This document shows, one piece after another, positions 23,612 through 33,671 of a stretch of DNA of 59,382 bases. Each line of letters opens with the position of its first letter. The first letter of the stretch is position 1. This stretch comes from Endozoicomonas acroporae (lineage in GTDB: Bacteria > Pseudomonadota > Gammaproteobacteria > Pseudomonadales > Endozoicomonadaceae): contig NZ_PJPV01000079.1 of assembly GCF_002864045.1 (NCBI RefSeq), positions 1 to 59,382 of the forward strand, written 5' to 3'. Position numbers and translations under genes: made by a program. The notes under the pieces were generated by a model. It searched no databases, was not told the origin of the DNA, and saw only the letters and a list, made by a program, of their open reading frames with translations.

Positions 23612-24796
23612 TCAGTTGGCAATCAGCTTGGCAGCGTTGTTCAGCGCCACTTCAACGGATTCCTGACCAGTGGTGATATTGGTCAGGGCAGACTGGGTAG
23701 CTGACCAGAACTTGCCCATTTCCGGAACGTTAGGCATCAGCAGACCGTTCATCACGTTCTGGTAGGTGCCTTCAATACGGGGGTCCGCAGCCAGCTTCTT
23801 CATGTAGGCCTTGTGAGCAACGGCACCGAGAGGCTTGTCGTTGTTCAGCGTTTCCAGACCTTCCTCGGTGAGGACGTAGTTCTCAACAAACTCCTTCGCC
23901 AGTTCCTGGTTTGGCGAAGCGTTATTCAGAGCTGCGGCCCAGACACCAACGAACGCACGGGATGGGCTACCGTCGATAGAAGGCAGTGGTGCAACACCGT
24001 AGTTGATTTTACTCTTATCAAGGTTGGCCCAGGCCCATGGACCGGAGATCATCATGGCCACTTCACCCTTGTTGAAGCCGGCTTCCATCACACCGTAGTC
24101 AACGCCCCGTGGCATCACGCCCTCGTCGATGATTTTAGCCAGCATCTTGCCACCTTTGATGGCACCGGCACTGTTCAGACCGATATCAGAAACGTCGTAG
24201 CCGCCGGGCACTTCCTTGAATACGTAACCGCCGTTGGAGGCCAGCATCGGCGTAGTGAAGTAAGGCTGAACCTGGTCCCACATGATGGTGGTGATATCTT
24301 TCTTATCCAGCTCTTTTTTCAACGCGAACATCTCTTCATAAGAGGCAGGAGCCGTCTTGATGATATCCTTGTTGTAGATCAGACTGATCGCTTCCATGGC
24401 TACCGGGTAACCGTAGATGCTGCCATTGTGCGACGTGGCCTGCCAGCCTTTGGCTTCGATATCAGACTTTACCTTGTCAGAAGGCTTGACCGGTGCCAAC
24501 AGGCCAGACTCAGCCCACTCACCGAAACGGTCGTGTGCCCACAGAACAATATCCGGACCTTTACCGGTGGCAGCCACCTGCTGGAAACGGTCAGTCAGAT
24601 TCTCCGGAGTCTCAACCTTCACCTTCACACCCAGGTCTTCTTCAAAGCGCTTACCCACAACTTCCATACCGTTGTAGGCTTTATCTCCACCGATCCACAC
24701 CACCAGTTCGTCGTCAGAGAACGCCATGGCTGTGTTTGCCCCCATGGAGATAGCAAGCGCAGAAGCAACCGCTGCGGCAACCGTTTTTTTCATCAT
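23612..24796 (-). CDS. malE: Periplasmic maltose/maltodextrin-binding protein
   Basis: About 394 residues from ATG 24796. This start is chosen because MMKKTVAAAVASALAISMGA, ending in AMAF, is a clean signal peptide and GGAATAGAAAG precedes it. An upstream in-frame start at 24907 would bury the signal. The mature part begins DDELVVWIGGDKAYNGM and contains the family features KGPDIVLWAHDRFGEWAESG and MISGPWAWANLD. It delivers maltodextrins to MalFGK. It is the first gene of the operon, with an operator-like site ~180 bp upstream. Confidence 0.95.
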   Translation of the reverse strand: MMKKTVAAAVASALAISMGANTAMAFSDDELVVWIGGDKAYNGMEVVGKRFEEDLGVKVKVETPENLTDRFQQVAATGKGPDIVLWAHDRFGEWAESGLLAPVKPSDKVKSDIEAKGWQATSHNGSIYGYPVAMEAISLIYNKDIIKTAPASYEEMFALKKELDKKDITTIMWDQVQPYFTTPMLASNGGYVFKEVPGGYDVSDIGLNSAGAIKGGKMLAKIIDEGVMPRGVDYGVMEAGFNKGEVAMMISGPWAWANLDKSKINYGVAPLPSIDGSPSRAFVGVWAAALNNASPNQELAKEFVENYVLTEEGLETLNNDKPLGAVAHKAYMKKLAADPRIEGTYQNVMNGLLMPNVPEMGKFWSATQSALTNITTGQESVEVALNNAAKLIAN

Positions 24797-24976
24797 CTTT
24801 CTATTCCGGTATAGCCCTGAGTCCCTCAGGGTGATCATTGAAATTTTCAGGCTCTTATCATTTAGATCGGAGTGAACACTAACGTTCAAATTCATCAACC
24901 CACCCAATGTCGGGACAACAGACCTGAGACCTGAAACACGGGCATTATAATTAATGAATTGAAGACTGAATGAAAT

Positions 24977-24991
24977 CGTAAAACGTTTACA
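24977..24991. promoter_or_regulatory. LacI-type operator upstream of malE
   Basis: CGTAAAACGTTTACA in the malE-lacI intergenic region. Core GTAAAACGTTTAC resembles the sites at 28310 and 26420. Confidence 0.6.
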
Positions 24992-25075
24992 GCATGCTCT
25001 ATTTCTGGTGTAATCCGTGACAATTTGATATGAATCAATTTATTTTGTAATAATCAGGAACATGGGTTGTCAGCC

Positions 25076-26056
25076 TCAGGTCATGTCGCAGGAGGTCTGC
25101 CCCTGGCGGAGAAAGACATCCAGCCAGCACCCACGAGGCTCACCGGATTTCATGGCCTCCATCACCAGCTCTGCCCCCTGAATGGCAATACTCTCTATAT
25201 CCTGCCTTATCGTTGTCAGTGAATGATAGCGGTCATCATCGATACCATCGTAACCCACCACCTGGACATCATCCGGTACTCGCTTACCGGTATCCGCCAG
25301 TGCCATGGAAATACCGGTGGCAACAATGTCAGAAAAAGCGACAAACGCATCCGGCTTGATTCCTGATTCCAGCAGGCCACGTATACGGCGATAACTGTCT
25401 AATGCAGGAAGACCGGTATCCATGGATATTTCTATGGCTTCCGAGGGAATAAGCCCGGCTTCCAGCATCGCCTTGCGATAGCCCTGATAACGCATGCCCG
25501 AAACCGCATGGTCACTGTGCAGGCAGACATAATAAATAGTGCGACAGCCATTCCCGAGCAGGTGCGTGGTCGCCAGAAAGCCACCCTGCTCGTCGTTAGA
25601 GGCGACCCAGAAATGTTCCTCGCGCACATCACCGATACTCACATAGGGAGCCTCCTGCTCCTGAACCTTCTGATAGCGGGGATCATCATGGTGCAAGCCA
25701 ATGCCAACATAGGCTTTGGCCGCCGTTTTCAGCTCACCTTCAGGGGAAAACTTCACCCGCTTGACCCGGTACCCCTGCCGCTCCAGCTCAATTTTCAGTG
25801 CCTCATACACCTTTAAGGCAAAAGGTGAAATAGTGCCCAGATCCAGCCCCAGCACAACACCGACCACAAAAGCATCCTGCCCGTGCAACTGCCGGGCCAT
25901 GTAATTGGGTTGATAGTTCAGCTCATGCGCCGCTTCCAATACCTTCTTGCGGGTACTTTCTGAAACGTATTTTCCACCATTAAGCACCCGACTGACGGTT
26001 GCAATAGATAAACCGGCCAGTGCTGCTACCTGGAGAATGGTTGATTGCCCAGACAC
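25076..26056 (-). CDS. LacI/GalR-family regulator, probable maltose regulator
   Basis: A 326-residue protein. The N-terminal helix-turn-helix and hinge run LQVAALAGLSIATVSRVLNG, then KYVSESTRKKVLEAAHELNYQPN. A periplasmic-binding-protein-like effector domain follows (VVGVVLGLDLG to the C-terminus). GTG 26056 is chosen for its AAGGAATCAC site. The gene sits between malE and lamB. Sites of the classic LacI-family form, centred on CG with TGTAAA half-sites, lie upstream of many genes here. It therefore probably senses a maltodextrin and controls the locus in place of MalT. Repressor versus activator cannot be decided from sequence. Confidence 0.85.
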   Translation of the reverse strand: MSGQSTILQVAALAGLSIATVSRVLNGGKYVSESTRKKVLEAAHELNYQPNYMARQLHGQDAFVVGVVLGLDLGTISPFALKVYEALKIELERQGYRVKRVKFSPEGELKTAAKAYVGIGLHHDDPRYQKVQEQEAPYVSIGDVREEHFWVASNDEQGGFLATTHLLGNGCRTIYYVCLHSDHAVSGMRYQGYRKAMLEAGLIPSEAIEISMDTGLPALDSYRRIRGLLESGIKPDAFVAFSDIVATGISMALADTGKRVPDDVQVVGYDGIDDDRYHSLTTIRQDIESIAIQGAELVMEAMKSGEPRGCWLDVFLRQGQTSCDMT

Positions 26057-26136
26057 GTGATTCCTTCCCGGAGGGATTTATACCAGTCGTACTTTTTGTA
26101 TCAAACAGTTGACGTTTGTTTGAAATATAACGCTCT

Positions 26137-26299
26137 AAGTAGTTGGCCAAATGGAATCGTATATTTCTGGCTAAGTGGGCAGTTACTATGCAAGGCGCAA
26201 CGTAGGGAGCATAGCCGTAGCTATGTGACCGGAGTTGCAACGCCGCAGAGTGACTGCCCACTTAGTCAGAAATATATGATTTCATTTGGTTAACTACTT
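26137..26299. repeat. 163-bp palindromic element (MITE-like)
   Basis: Imperfect inverted arms of ~50 bp begin AAGTAGTTGGCCAAATGG (26137) and end TCATTTGGTTAACTACTT (26299). The centre carries GGAGCATAGCCGTAGCTATG. It sits between lacI and lamB, upstream of the lamB operator. No coding capacity. Confidence 0.75.
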
Positions 26300-26419
26300 A
26301 CCGTAATGTATTTTGTTTGCCGTTTTCATGGAAAGACACAGATCAATATTCGGCCAACTTCTTCTAAAAACCTTTTCATATTGCTCTCGACCCCAATAAT
26401 GCCAAAAAATCCCACTGCC

Positions 26420-26434
26420 TGTAAAACGTCAACA
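26420..26434. promoter_or_regulatory. LacI-type operator upstream of lamB
   Basis: TGTAAAACGTCAACA, one arm degenerate, overlapping a CAACACGTTG palindrome at 26430-26439. About 105 bp upstream of the lamB start. Confidence 0.5.
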
Positions 26435-26527
26435 CGTTGTAACGTCTGCTGACAGATTCTGGACGATTATTTCGTTTCAGGGGGGACTGCAGCAGATGCA
26501 ATGGCGAACACACAACAACACACTTGA

Positions 26528-27880
<1,353 letters not shown>

Positions 27881-28029
27881 GTTGTTAACTGCCCGGGTTG
27901 TGTAACACCCTTCCCATGCACAGCATGGGAAGGCTTCGCCCGCCCTACCTTATGGCGAGCCTCCTTGGTGTCTGTCACTTCAACAGGCATCAGGCAAAAT
28001 TTCCACCTCCTGTGATTGTGTCTGTATTT

Positions 28030-28055
28030 GACGGGGCGTTGCCCCGTCTTTTTTC
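28030..28055 (+). terminator. Rho-independent terminator of lamB
   Basis: GACGGGGC-GTT-GCCCCGTC followed by TTTTTT. A second hairpin, CCTTCCCATG-CACAG-CATGGGAAGG (about 27910-27934), lies closer to the lamB stop. Confidence 0.85.
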
Positions 28056-28146
28056 TCTCTCCTGTTCCAATCCTGTTCTTATAATTTATTCCCAATTGCC
28101 ATCCACCCTACAAGACTGTCGCAAAACCCGTAAAAGGGTCTCACCG

Positions 28147-28263
28147 CGTAGGTCGGCTCCTCAGGAGCCGACACCCGAACCAACCGCCATGCACCATGAT
28201 CTCTCAGCTTCATGGGGGATGGCGGTGAAGTCACGAGTCGGCTTGAATGCAAGCCGACCTACG
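28147..28263. repeat. Palindromic interspersed element
   Basis: Outer arms CGTAGGTCGGCT (28147) and AGCCGACCTACG (ending 28263) enclose ACCGCCAT/ATGGCGGT inner arms. A partial copy in opposite orientation lies at 43533-43580. Confidence 0.75.
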
Positions 28264-28309
28264 TCGAGCGTTTTGACCTCCCACGATGCTCCGTGGGAAT
28301 GTCTACCCC

Positions 28310-28324
28310 TGTAAAACGTTTACA
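28310..28324. promoter_or_regulatory. LacI-type operator upstream of glgB
   Basis: TGTAAAACGTTTACA, ~75 bp upstream of glgB. Both half-sites are intact. Confidence 0.65.
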
Positions 28325-28396
28325 ACTTCCCACCATCCCATTTCATGACCATAATGCATGCGAAAAAATAACCCACCTCTCTCGCAGTGATCTAAA

Positions 28397-30601
28397 ATGC
28401 CCGAAAAAAAATTAATGGGTGCTGAACTGATACCGGTAACCCAGAGCCTGAACCAGGTGATGAATGCCTCACCTTTTTCCATCCTGGGAATCCACCCGGC
28501 GCCATCCGGTAGCGGTCTGACCATCCGCGCCTGGCACCCTGATGCTGAATGCATCGAGGTTGTGCTGGAAAGCACGGGTAAATCACTGGGCAGAATGAAC
28601 CGACTGGCCAATGGCCTTTTTGAGCTGGAATTTCCCCGGCGTAAAAAAACCTTTTACTATCTGCTGAACATCACCCTGAAGGACGGGTCAGAAGAACTTC
28701 GGTTTGACCCCTACCAGTTTGGCGAGTACACCCTCTGCCAGCAGGATATCGACCCGCTCCACCTGTACCGACACCTGGGTGCCCTGAAAGTGGAGCACGC
28801 CATTACCCGCCAGCGTCGTGTTTCCGGTGTGTTGTTCAAAGTCTATGCCCCCCATGCACGTTCCGTCAGCGTGATTGGTGATTTTAACCGGTGGGATGGT
28901 CGCTGCCACCCCATGGCCAGTGCCGATGACGGCATCTGGCGACTGTTTGTGCCAGGGGTCAGCGAAGGTGCCCTGTATAAATATGAGCTGCACGACCAGA
29001 ATGGCCAGCTGCTGCCTGAAAAATCCGACCCGTTTGGCCATAAAGTGGAACAGTGGCCGGGCCTCGCCTCCATCGTACAAACGGAAAGTACCTTTACCTG
29101 GTCTGACAAACAATGGATGAACAAACGTCAGCTGAACCATAACAAGGCCATGTCGGTTTATGAGGTCCATCTGGGCTCATGGAAAAAATTGAATGACGAT
29201 GGTTTTATAAATTACCGGGAGCTGGCCGACGAACTGATCCCCTATATCCGGAAAACGGGCTTTACCCATATCGAATTACTGCCTATTTCCGAACATCCTC
29301 TCTACGAATCCTGGGGCTACCAGCCGGTTGGGCTGTTTGCCCCCACCAGCCGCTATGGCACACCGGACGACTTCCGCTACCTGGTTGACCAGTGCCACCA
29401 GCACCATATTGGTGTGATACTGGACTGGGTACCCGCCCACTTTCCACAGGATGAACATGGCCTGTTCCGTTTTGACGGGACCGCCATTTATGAATATGAA
29501 GACCCCCAGCGGGGCTGGCATCCGGACTGGAAATCCTGCATTTACAATTACGGTTCGCCATGGGTACAGGATTTTCTGATCAGTAATGCCCTGTACTGGC
29601 TGGATGAGTTTCATATTGATGGCCTGAGGGTGGATGCCGTGGCCTCCATGCTCTACCTGGACTACTCCAGAAAACAGGGCGAGTGGACACCCAACCATCT
29701 GGGCGGCAATGAACACCTTGAGGCCGTCGCCTTTTTGCAGCGCCTCAACCATGAAGTACACCGACTGCATCCACACTGCATGATGATCGCCGAGGAGTCC
29801 ACCAGCTGGCCCTGTGTATCACGCCCCGGACACCCGCAAAGCCTCGGCTTTGATTACAAATGGAATATGGGCTGGATGCACGACACACTGGCCTATATGA
29901 AGCGGGACCCGATTCATCGCCAGCATCACCATCACGAAATGACCTTCAGTATGGTGTACGCCTATAACGAGAACTTTGTGCTCTCCCTCTCCCACGATGA
30001 AGTGGTCCATGGTAAAGGCACGATCCTCACCCGTATGCCGGGGGATGACTGGCAGCGCTTTGCCAACCTTCGGGCCTATTACGGGTTTATGTTCGGGCAC
30101 CCCGGTAAAAAGCTGATGTTTATGGGCTCTGAGTTTGGTGTCACCAACGAGTGGAATCCGGCAGAAAGCCTGAACTGGAACCTGTTAGAACAGGGTCCTT
30201 ACCACCAGGGTGTGCTGGCGATGGTCAGTGAACTGAACCGGATTTATCAGCATTACCCGGCACTGCATGAGCTTGATTTCGATCGTGATGGCTTTCGCTG
30301 GTTAATACTGGAAGACCATGGACAAAGTGTTTTTGCCTTTTACCGAAAAGACAGCACAGGTAAAACCATGGTCATTATCAGTAATATGACGCCATATGTA
30401 CGACATGATTACCGCATTGGTGTGCCGGTCGATGGATTGTGGCAGGAAATATTTAACAGCGATGACCAGCGCTTTGGTGGCAGCCATATTGTCAACGGTA
30501 CCGTCGCAACCAGGCCTGGAGAGTGGCATAACCACCCCCAAAACATCAGCCTGACTTTGCCGCCACTGGCGACTATTATGCTGACCGTTGACCGGGAATA
30601 A
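28397..30601 (+). CDS. glgB: 1,4-alpha-glucan branching enzyme, GH13
   Basis: A 734-residue protein, close to E. coli GlgB (728). An N-terminal duplicate CBM48-type region (FSILGIHPAPSGSGLTIRAW, then VYAPHARSVSVIGDFNRWDG) precedes the GH13 barrel. Catalytic motifs: DGLRVDAVASMLYLDYSR (nucleophile Asp), MIAEESTSWP (acid/base Glu) and LSLSHDEVVHGKGT (third carboxylate). It makes alpha-1,6 branches in glycogen. glgC and glgA are absent here, so glycogen may be made from imported maltodextrins through MalQ/MalP, or those genes lie elsewhere. A LacI-type site precedes it. The Shine-Dalgarno sequence is weak. Confidence 0.95.
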   Translation: MPEKKLMGAELIPVTQSLNQVMNASPFSILGIHPAPSGSGLTIRAWHPDAECIEVVLESTGKSLGRMNRLANGLFELEFPRRKKTFYYLLNITLKDGSEELRFDPYQFGEYTLCQQDIDPLHLYRHLGALKVEHAITRQRRVSGVLFKVYAPHARSVSVIGDFNRWDGRCHPMASADDGIWRLFVPGVSEGALYKYELHDQNGQLLPEKSDPFGHKVEQWPGLASIVQTESTFTWSDKQWMNKRQLNHNKAMSVYEVHLGSWKKLNDDGFINYRELADELIPYIRKTGFTHIELLPISEHPLYESWGYQPVGLFAPTSRYGTPDDFRYLVDQCHQHHIGVILDWVPAHFPQDEHGLFRFDGTAIYEYEDPQRGWHPDWKSCIYNYGSPWVQDFLISNALYWLDEFHIDGLRVDAVASMLYLDYSRKQGEWTPNHLGGNEHLEAVAFLQRLNHEVHRLHPHCMMIAEESTSWPCVSRPGHPQSLGFDYKWNMGWMHDTLAYMKRDPIHRQHHHHEMTFSMVYAYNENFVLSLSHDEVVHGKGTILTRMPGDDWQRFANLRAYYGFMFGHPGKKLMFMGSEFGVTNEWNPAESLNWNLLEQGPYHQGVLAMVSELNRIYQHYPALHELDFDRDGFRWLILEDHGQSVFAFYRKDSTGKTMVIISNMTPYVRHDYRIGVPVDGLWQEIFNSDDQRFGGSHIVNGTVATRPGEWHNHPQNISLTLPPLATIMLTVDRE

Positions 30602-30715
30602 TGCCCATAGCGAGAAAAAGCACTTAACACATACTGGCTTCTTCGGTCCCGTATGTGTTGCAGAAATCGCTCTATCTTCCACCAGCTCCCATGCTTTTAG
30701 ACCCTGTGGGTCCTG

Positions 30716-30828
30716 CGTGGGAATGCATACCGGAGCCTGCAGGATATGGAACAACCTCTTTCCGCCCGGAATCATGAGAGTTTAATGGGAGTTCTAACTT
30801 GCGGAGGGGGTTGATATGCATTCCCACG
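30716..30828. repeat. Palindromic interspersed element between glgB and malK2
   Basis: GTGGGAATGCATACC (30717) and ATATGCATTCCCAC (ending 30827) form the arms. The interior matches the reverse complement of 9196-9260. It separates two convergent genes and may serve as terminator for both. Confidence 0.65.
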
Positions 30829-30890
30829 GGGGCCGTGGGAACAAGGGGCGATATAATAGAGCTTGTGTTGTACGTGGTTTATTTTGCCGC

Positions 30891-32021
30891 TTAACCTTTA
30901 ATGATCGTCAGGTTTTTTTCATTTTCCACATCAAAAATATGACAAGCTTCGGTATTCAAATTGAAGCGCATTGTGCGACCAATATCAGCTGTAGTAATGG
31001 TATGGTCGTTCACTCGAGCAATCAGCTCATTATCGCCTACTTTGAAATAGAGATATTTCTCATTACCCATATTCTCGACAACCGTTAACATGCCTTCGAC
31101 CGTATTAACAGTATCACTGTCATTTGCCAGGGAGATATGCTCAGGGCGAATACCAAAGTAAACCGCTTGATCAATCTGCTCCTGCAGCAATACCTGTTTG
31201 GCTCTTGGGATAAAGCACTTCATCCCCGGTGCAAGTTCTACAAAAAGTCCAGCATCCGATTTACGAATAACCGTTTTTACCAGGTTCATGGAGGGAGAAC
31301 CAATGAAACCGGCGACAAATTTGTTAGCCGGGTAATTGTACAAGTTGGCAGGGGTATCCACTTGCATGATTTCACCCTTATTAAGTACGCAGATTCTGTC
31401 ACCCAGTGTCAGTGCTTCTGTCTGATCATGAGTAACATAAATCATGGTGGCAGGGTTGCCTTCCTCTTTCAGTCGCTGATGCAGCTGGGCAATTTTTACC
31501 CGCATGGAAACCCGAAGCTTGGCGTCCAGGTTTGATAGCGGTTCATCGAACAAAAACACATCAGGCTTGCGCACAATGGCACGGCCAACAGCAACCCGCT
31601 GTCGTTGGCCTCCGGACATCTCTTTTGGCTTGCGGTCCAGAAGATCGGTAATTTCCAGTTTTTCTGCGGCCTCTTCAACCGCCTGGCGAATCTCCTCTGT
31701 CGACTTTTTCTGCATTTTCAGGCCAAAGGCCATATTGTCAAAAACGGTTTTATGGGGGTAAAGCGCATAGTTCTGAAAGACCATGGCAATACCGCGGTCC
31801 TTGGGAGGCAAGTCATTCACCACGCGTTCACCGATCCGGATTTCGCCGTCGGTGATGCTTTCCAGCCCGGCAATCATGCGTAGCGTGGTGGATTTTGCAC
31901 AGCCGGACGGGCCAACGAACACCATAAACTCGCCGTCATGGATATCAAGGTCAATACCATGAACCGCATGAAATCCATTGTCATATTTTTTTTCAACGCT
32001 TTTTAAGCTTACGTTAGCCAT
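30891..32021 (-). CDS. Sugar ABC transporter ATPase, MalK/UgpC type (second copy)
   Basis: A 376-residue protein. Signature MSGGQRQRVAVGRAIV, Walker B VFLFDEPLSNLD and switch THDQTEALTLGDR are intact, and the C-terminal OB domain (FGIRPEHISL) is present. Walker A reads GPSGCAKST, with Ala where Gly normally precedes the Lys. It is the last gene of a minus-strand operon with the porin, LpxD-like and lipoprotein genes. It most likely energises the MalE2-F2-G2 permease encoded on the other strand at 35137-38607. Confidence 0.9.
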   Translation of the reverse strand: MANVSLKSVEKKYDNGFHAVHGIDLDIHDGEFMVFVGPSGCAKSTTLRMIAGLESITDGEIRIGERVVNDLPPKDRGIAMVFQNYALYPHKTVFDNMAFGLKMQKKSTEEIRQAVEEAAEKLEITDLLDRKPKEMSGGQRQRVAVGRAIVRKPDVFLFDEPLSNLDAKLRVSMRVKIAQLHQRLKEEGNPATMIYVTHDQTEALTLGDRICVLNKGEIMQVDTPANLYNYPANKFVAGFIGSPSMNLVKTVIRKSDAGLFVELAPGMKCFIPRAKQVLLQEQIDQAVYFGIRPEHISLANDSDTVNTVEGMLTVVENMGNEKYLYFKVGDNELIARVNDHTITTADIGRTMRFNLNTEACHIFDVENEKNLTIIKG

Positions 32022-32057
32022 CCGGTCATTCCACAGATAATCTTTCAGGTAACAGGG

Positions 32058-32546
32058 TTATTCAGCACATTGGGCAATCGCAGCCAGTTTCGGCTTGCCT
32101 TCAGCATCCACCTGGAAGCCCCAGACATAGCGGCCAGAATCAGTGAAGTTGATGCGGGTATCTTTCATAAACCCACCACGAATTAACTTACCTTCCTGTC
32201 CGACGGTCAATTGTCGACCACTCACGGTGAATTGTGGTTTCCAACCCATACTGGCAAACTGGAAGTTCACCGGGCCCGCCTCATTATTCATGATGACCTG
32301 ATAAATGCCATCGCCCTTGTAAGACATACGACGATGCTCCTGGTGCATCCACTGCCCATCGGAGAAAGTGCCAGTAACGTACATGGGCGGACGAACAGGA
32401 CCACTACCGGCAACATCAGGCAAATTACAGCTGGCAACGGGGCTGTTGCTGACCGCTGATGCAGCAGCCGTATCATTAGCAGGATTTCCGGCACAACCAG
32501 CCAGAGTGGCAGCAAGGATAAGGGTTGCCAAGACTTTGGTTTTCAT
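32058..32546 (-). CDS. Small lipoprotein with a starch-binding-like domain
   Basis: About 162 residues from ATG 32546, chosen for GGAGTTAAT upstream and for the lipoprotein signal MKTKVLATLILAATLAGC (Cys18). The mature domain (PPMYVTGTFSDGQWMHQEHR, RYVWGFQVDAEGKPKLAAI, ending AQCAE) closely resembles the C-terminal ~125 residues of the secreted amylase at 45904-47949 (VVGSFPDSNWMHKPARAFQY, ending SRCAE). It is therefore probably a free-standing carbohydrate-binding module anchored in the envelope. It lies 36 bp upstream of malK2. It may be a substrate-capture protein analogous in role to SusE/F-type lipoproteins (inference). Confidence 0.75.
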   Translation of the reverse strand: MKTKVLATLILAATLAGCAGNPANDTAAASAVSNSPVASCNLPDVAGSGPVRPPMYVTGTFSDGQWMHQEHRRMSYKGDGIYQVIMNNEAGPVNFQFASMGWKPQFTVSGRQLTVGQEGKLIRGGFMKDTRINFTDSGRYVWGFQVDAEGKPKLAAIAQCAE

Positions 32547-32609
32547 ATTAACTCCATAGCGACAATGACCAGTCGCCAAAGTAGATAAGTAATAAAGACG
32601 TGGTGTTTT

Positions 32610-33656
32610 TTATTTAAAAGGAAGTTTCTGACGTATTTTTCCGAACCAGCTCGCTTCGCCGTGTGCTTCACGCCCTGGTTTTAGCGATTTAACGTTCCGG
32701 GTTGGAATCATTGGGGCTTTACCCTTTGACAGGGCATTAAGCGTAGCCAGTGATTTCATGTATTGATGTGAATCTCTGGCAGGATAACCAAACAGCTTGC
32801 TTCGTGGTGGGCAGGAACGGCTGACGCCTGACTTGCCCTGAATCACCGTACCATCGCCAATATGCAGATGACCGGCAATGGCACTCTGCCCATGCACCGT
32901 AACCCGATTACCAAGGATGGAATGACCGGCAACACCGGATTGTGAAATGATCAGGCAGTGCTGTCCTATACGACAGTCGTGGCCAATCTGGCAAAGGTTA
33001 TCAATTTTGCTGCCCCGGCCAATAACCGTGTCTCCGAGAGTACCCCGGTCGATGGTGTTGTTGCAGCCAATGTCCACATTATCTTCAATAATGACCCGAC
33101 CAATACTTTCCAGCCGTTCATATTCGCCAGAACTATTGAGCATGTATTCAAAGCTGAAATTACCGATGGAATTATTGGAGTCAATGGTCACATTATTGCC
33201 AACTACCGTCCCTTCCTTAATGACGGTATTGGCATGTATGGCAACATTATCGCCAATCACTGCGCCATTATGTATGCGCACTCCCGGCATAAAATGGCAA
33301 CCCTTGCCGATGCGGGCATGTTTGCCAATGAATACACCCGGAATAGTGGACACATTCTCCTGATCCAACAAGTGGTATTTTTCAGCTTTGTAGTAACGCA
33401 ATAGATGGTTAAGCAAAGTAACATCCAATGCATCAATCACTATTTTCACCGGTGCCTTGATATTGCCTATGGCTGCAGGTCCAACCACAATGGCTGCCTG
33501 GCAATGATCGATAAACTTGAGATCATGTTTGGAAAGCACAATAGCCAGGGCATCTGGCCTGCTGGCCGATACCGGGCAGATACTGTCTACTGTGATGTTG
33601 CCATCACCAAATAGACGACCATGGAGTTGTTGAGCAATATCAAGGGCGTTAAGCAT
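32610..33656 (-). CDS. lpxD: LpxD-family UDP-3-O-acylglucosamine N-acyltransferase, extra-locus copy
   Basis: A 348-residue protein. The N-terminal uridine-binding-like domain (1-~105) is followed by a left-handed beta-helix of hexapeptide repeats (IGKHARIGKGCHFMPGVRIH onward). QIGHDCRIGQHC carries the expected catalytic His, and FGYPARDSHQYMKSLATLNA is the LpxD-type C-terminal helix. LpxD adds the second acyl chain in lipid A synthesis and is normally encoded in the bamA-skp-lpxD-fabZ cluster. Here it lies between a porin gene (15 bp gap) and a starch-binding lipoprotein gene. It may be a second copy with a special role in envelope remodelling, or a different sugar N-acyltransferase. Confidence 0.8.
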   Translation of the reverse strand: MLNALDIAQQLHGRLFGDGNITVDSICPVSASRPDALAIVLSKHDLKFIDHCQAAIVVGPAAIGNIKAPVKIVIDALDVTLLNHLLRYYKAEKYHLLDQENVSTIPGVFIGKHARIGKGCHFMPGVRIHNGAVIGDNVAIHANTVIKEGTVVGNNVTIDSNNSIGNFSFEYMLNSSGEYERLESIGRVIIEDNVDIGCNNTIDRGTLGDTVIGRGSKIDNLCQIGHDCRIGQHCLIISQSGVAGHSILGNRVTVHGQSAIAGHLHIGDGTVIQGKSGVSRSCPPRSKLFGYPARDSHQYMKSLATLNALSKGKAPMIPTRNVKSLKPGREAHGEASWFGKIRQKLPFK

Positions 33657-33671
33657 GGGATTTACACCAGA

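Noticed and set aside
24797..24907. Upstream start for malE at 24907
   Set aside because: It would place 37 residues before a perfect signal peptide; the ATG at 24796 has a plausible ribosome binding site.
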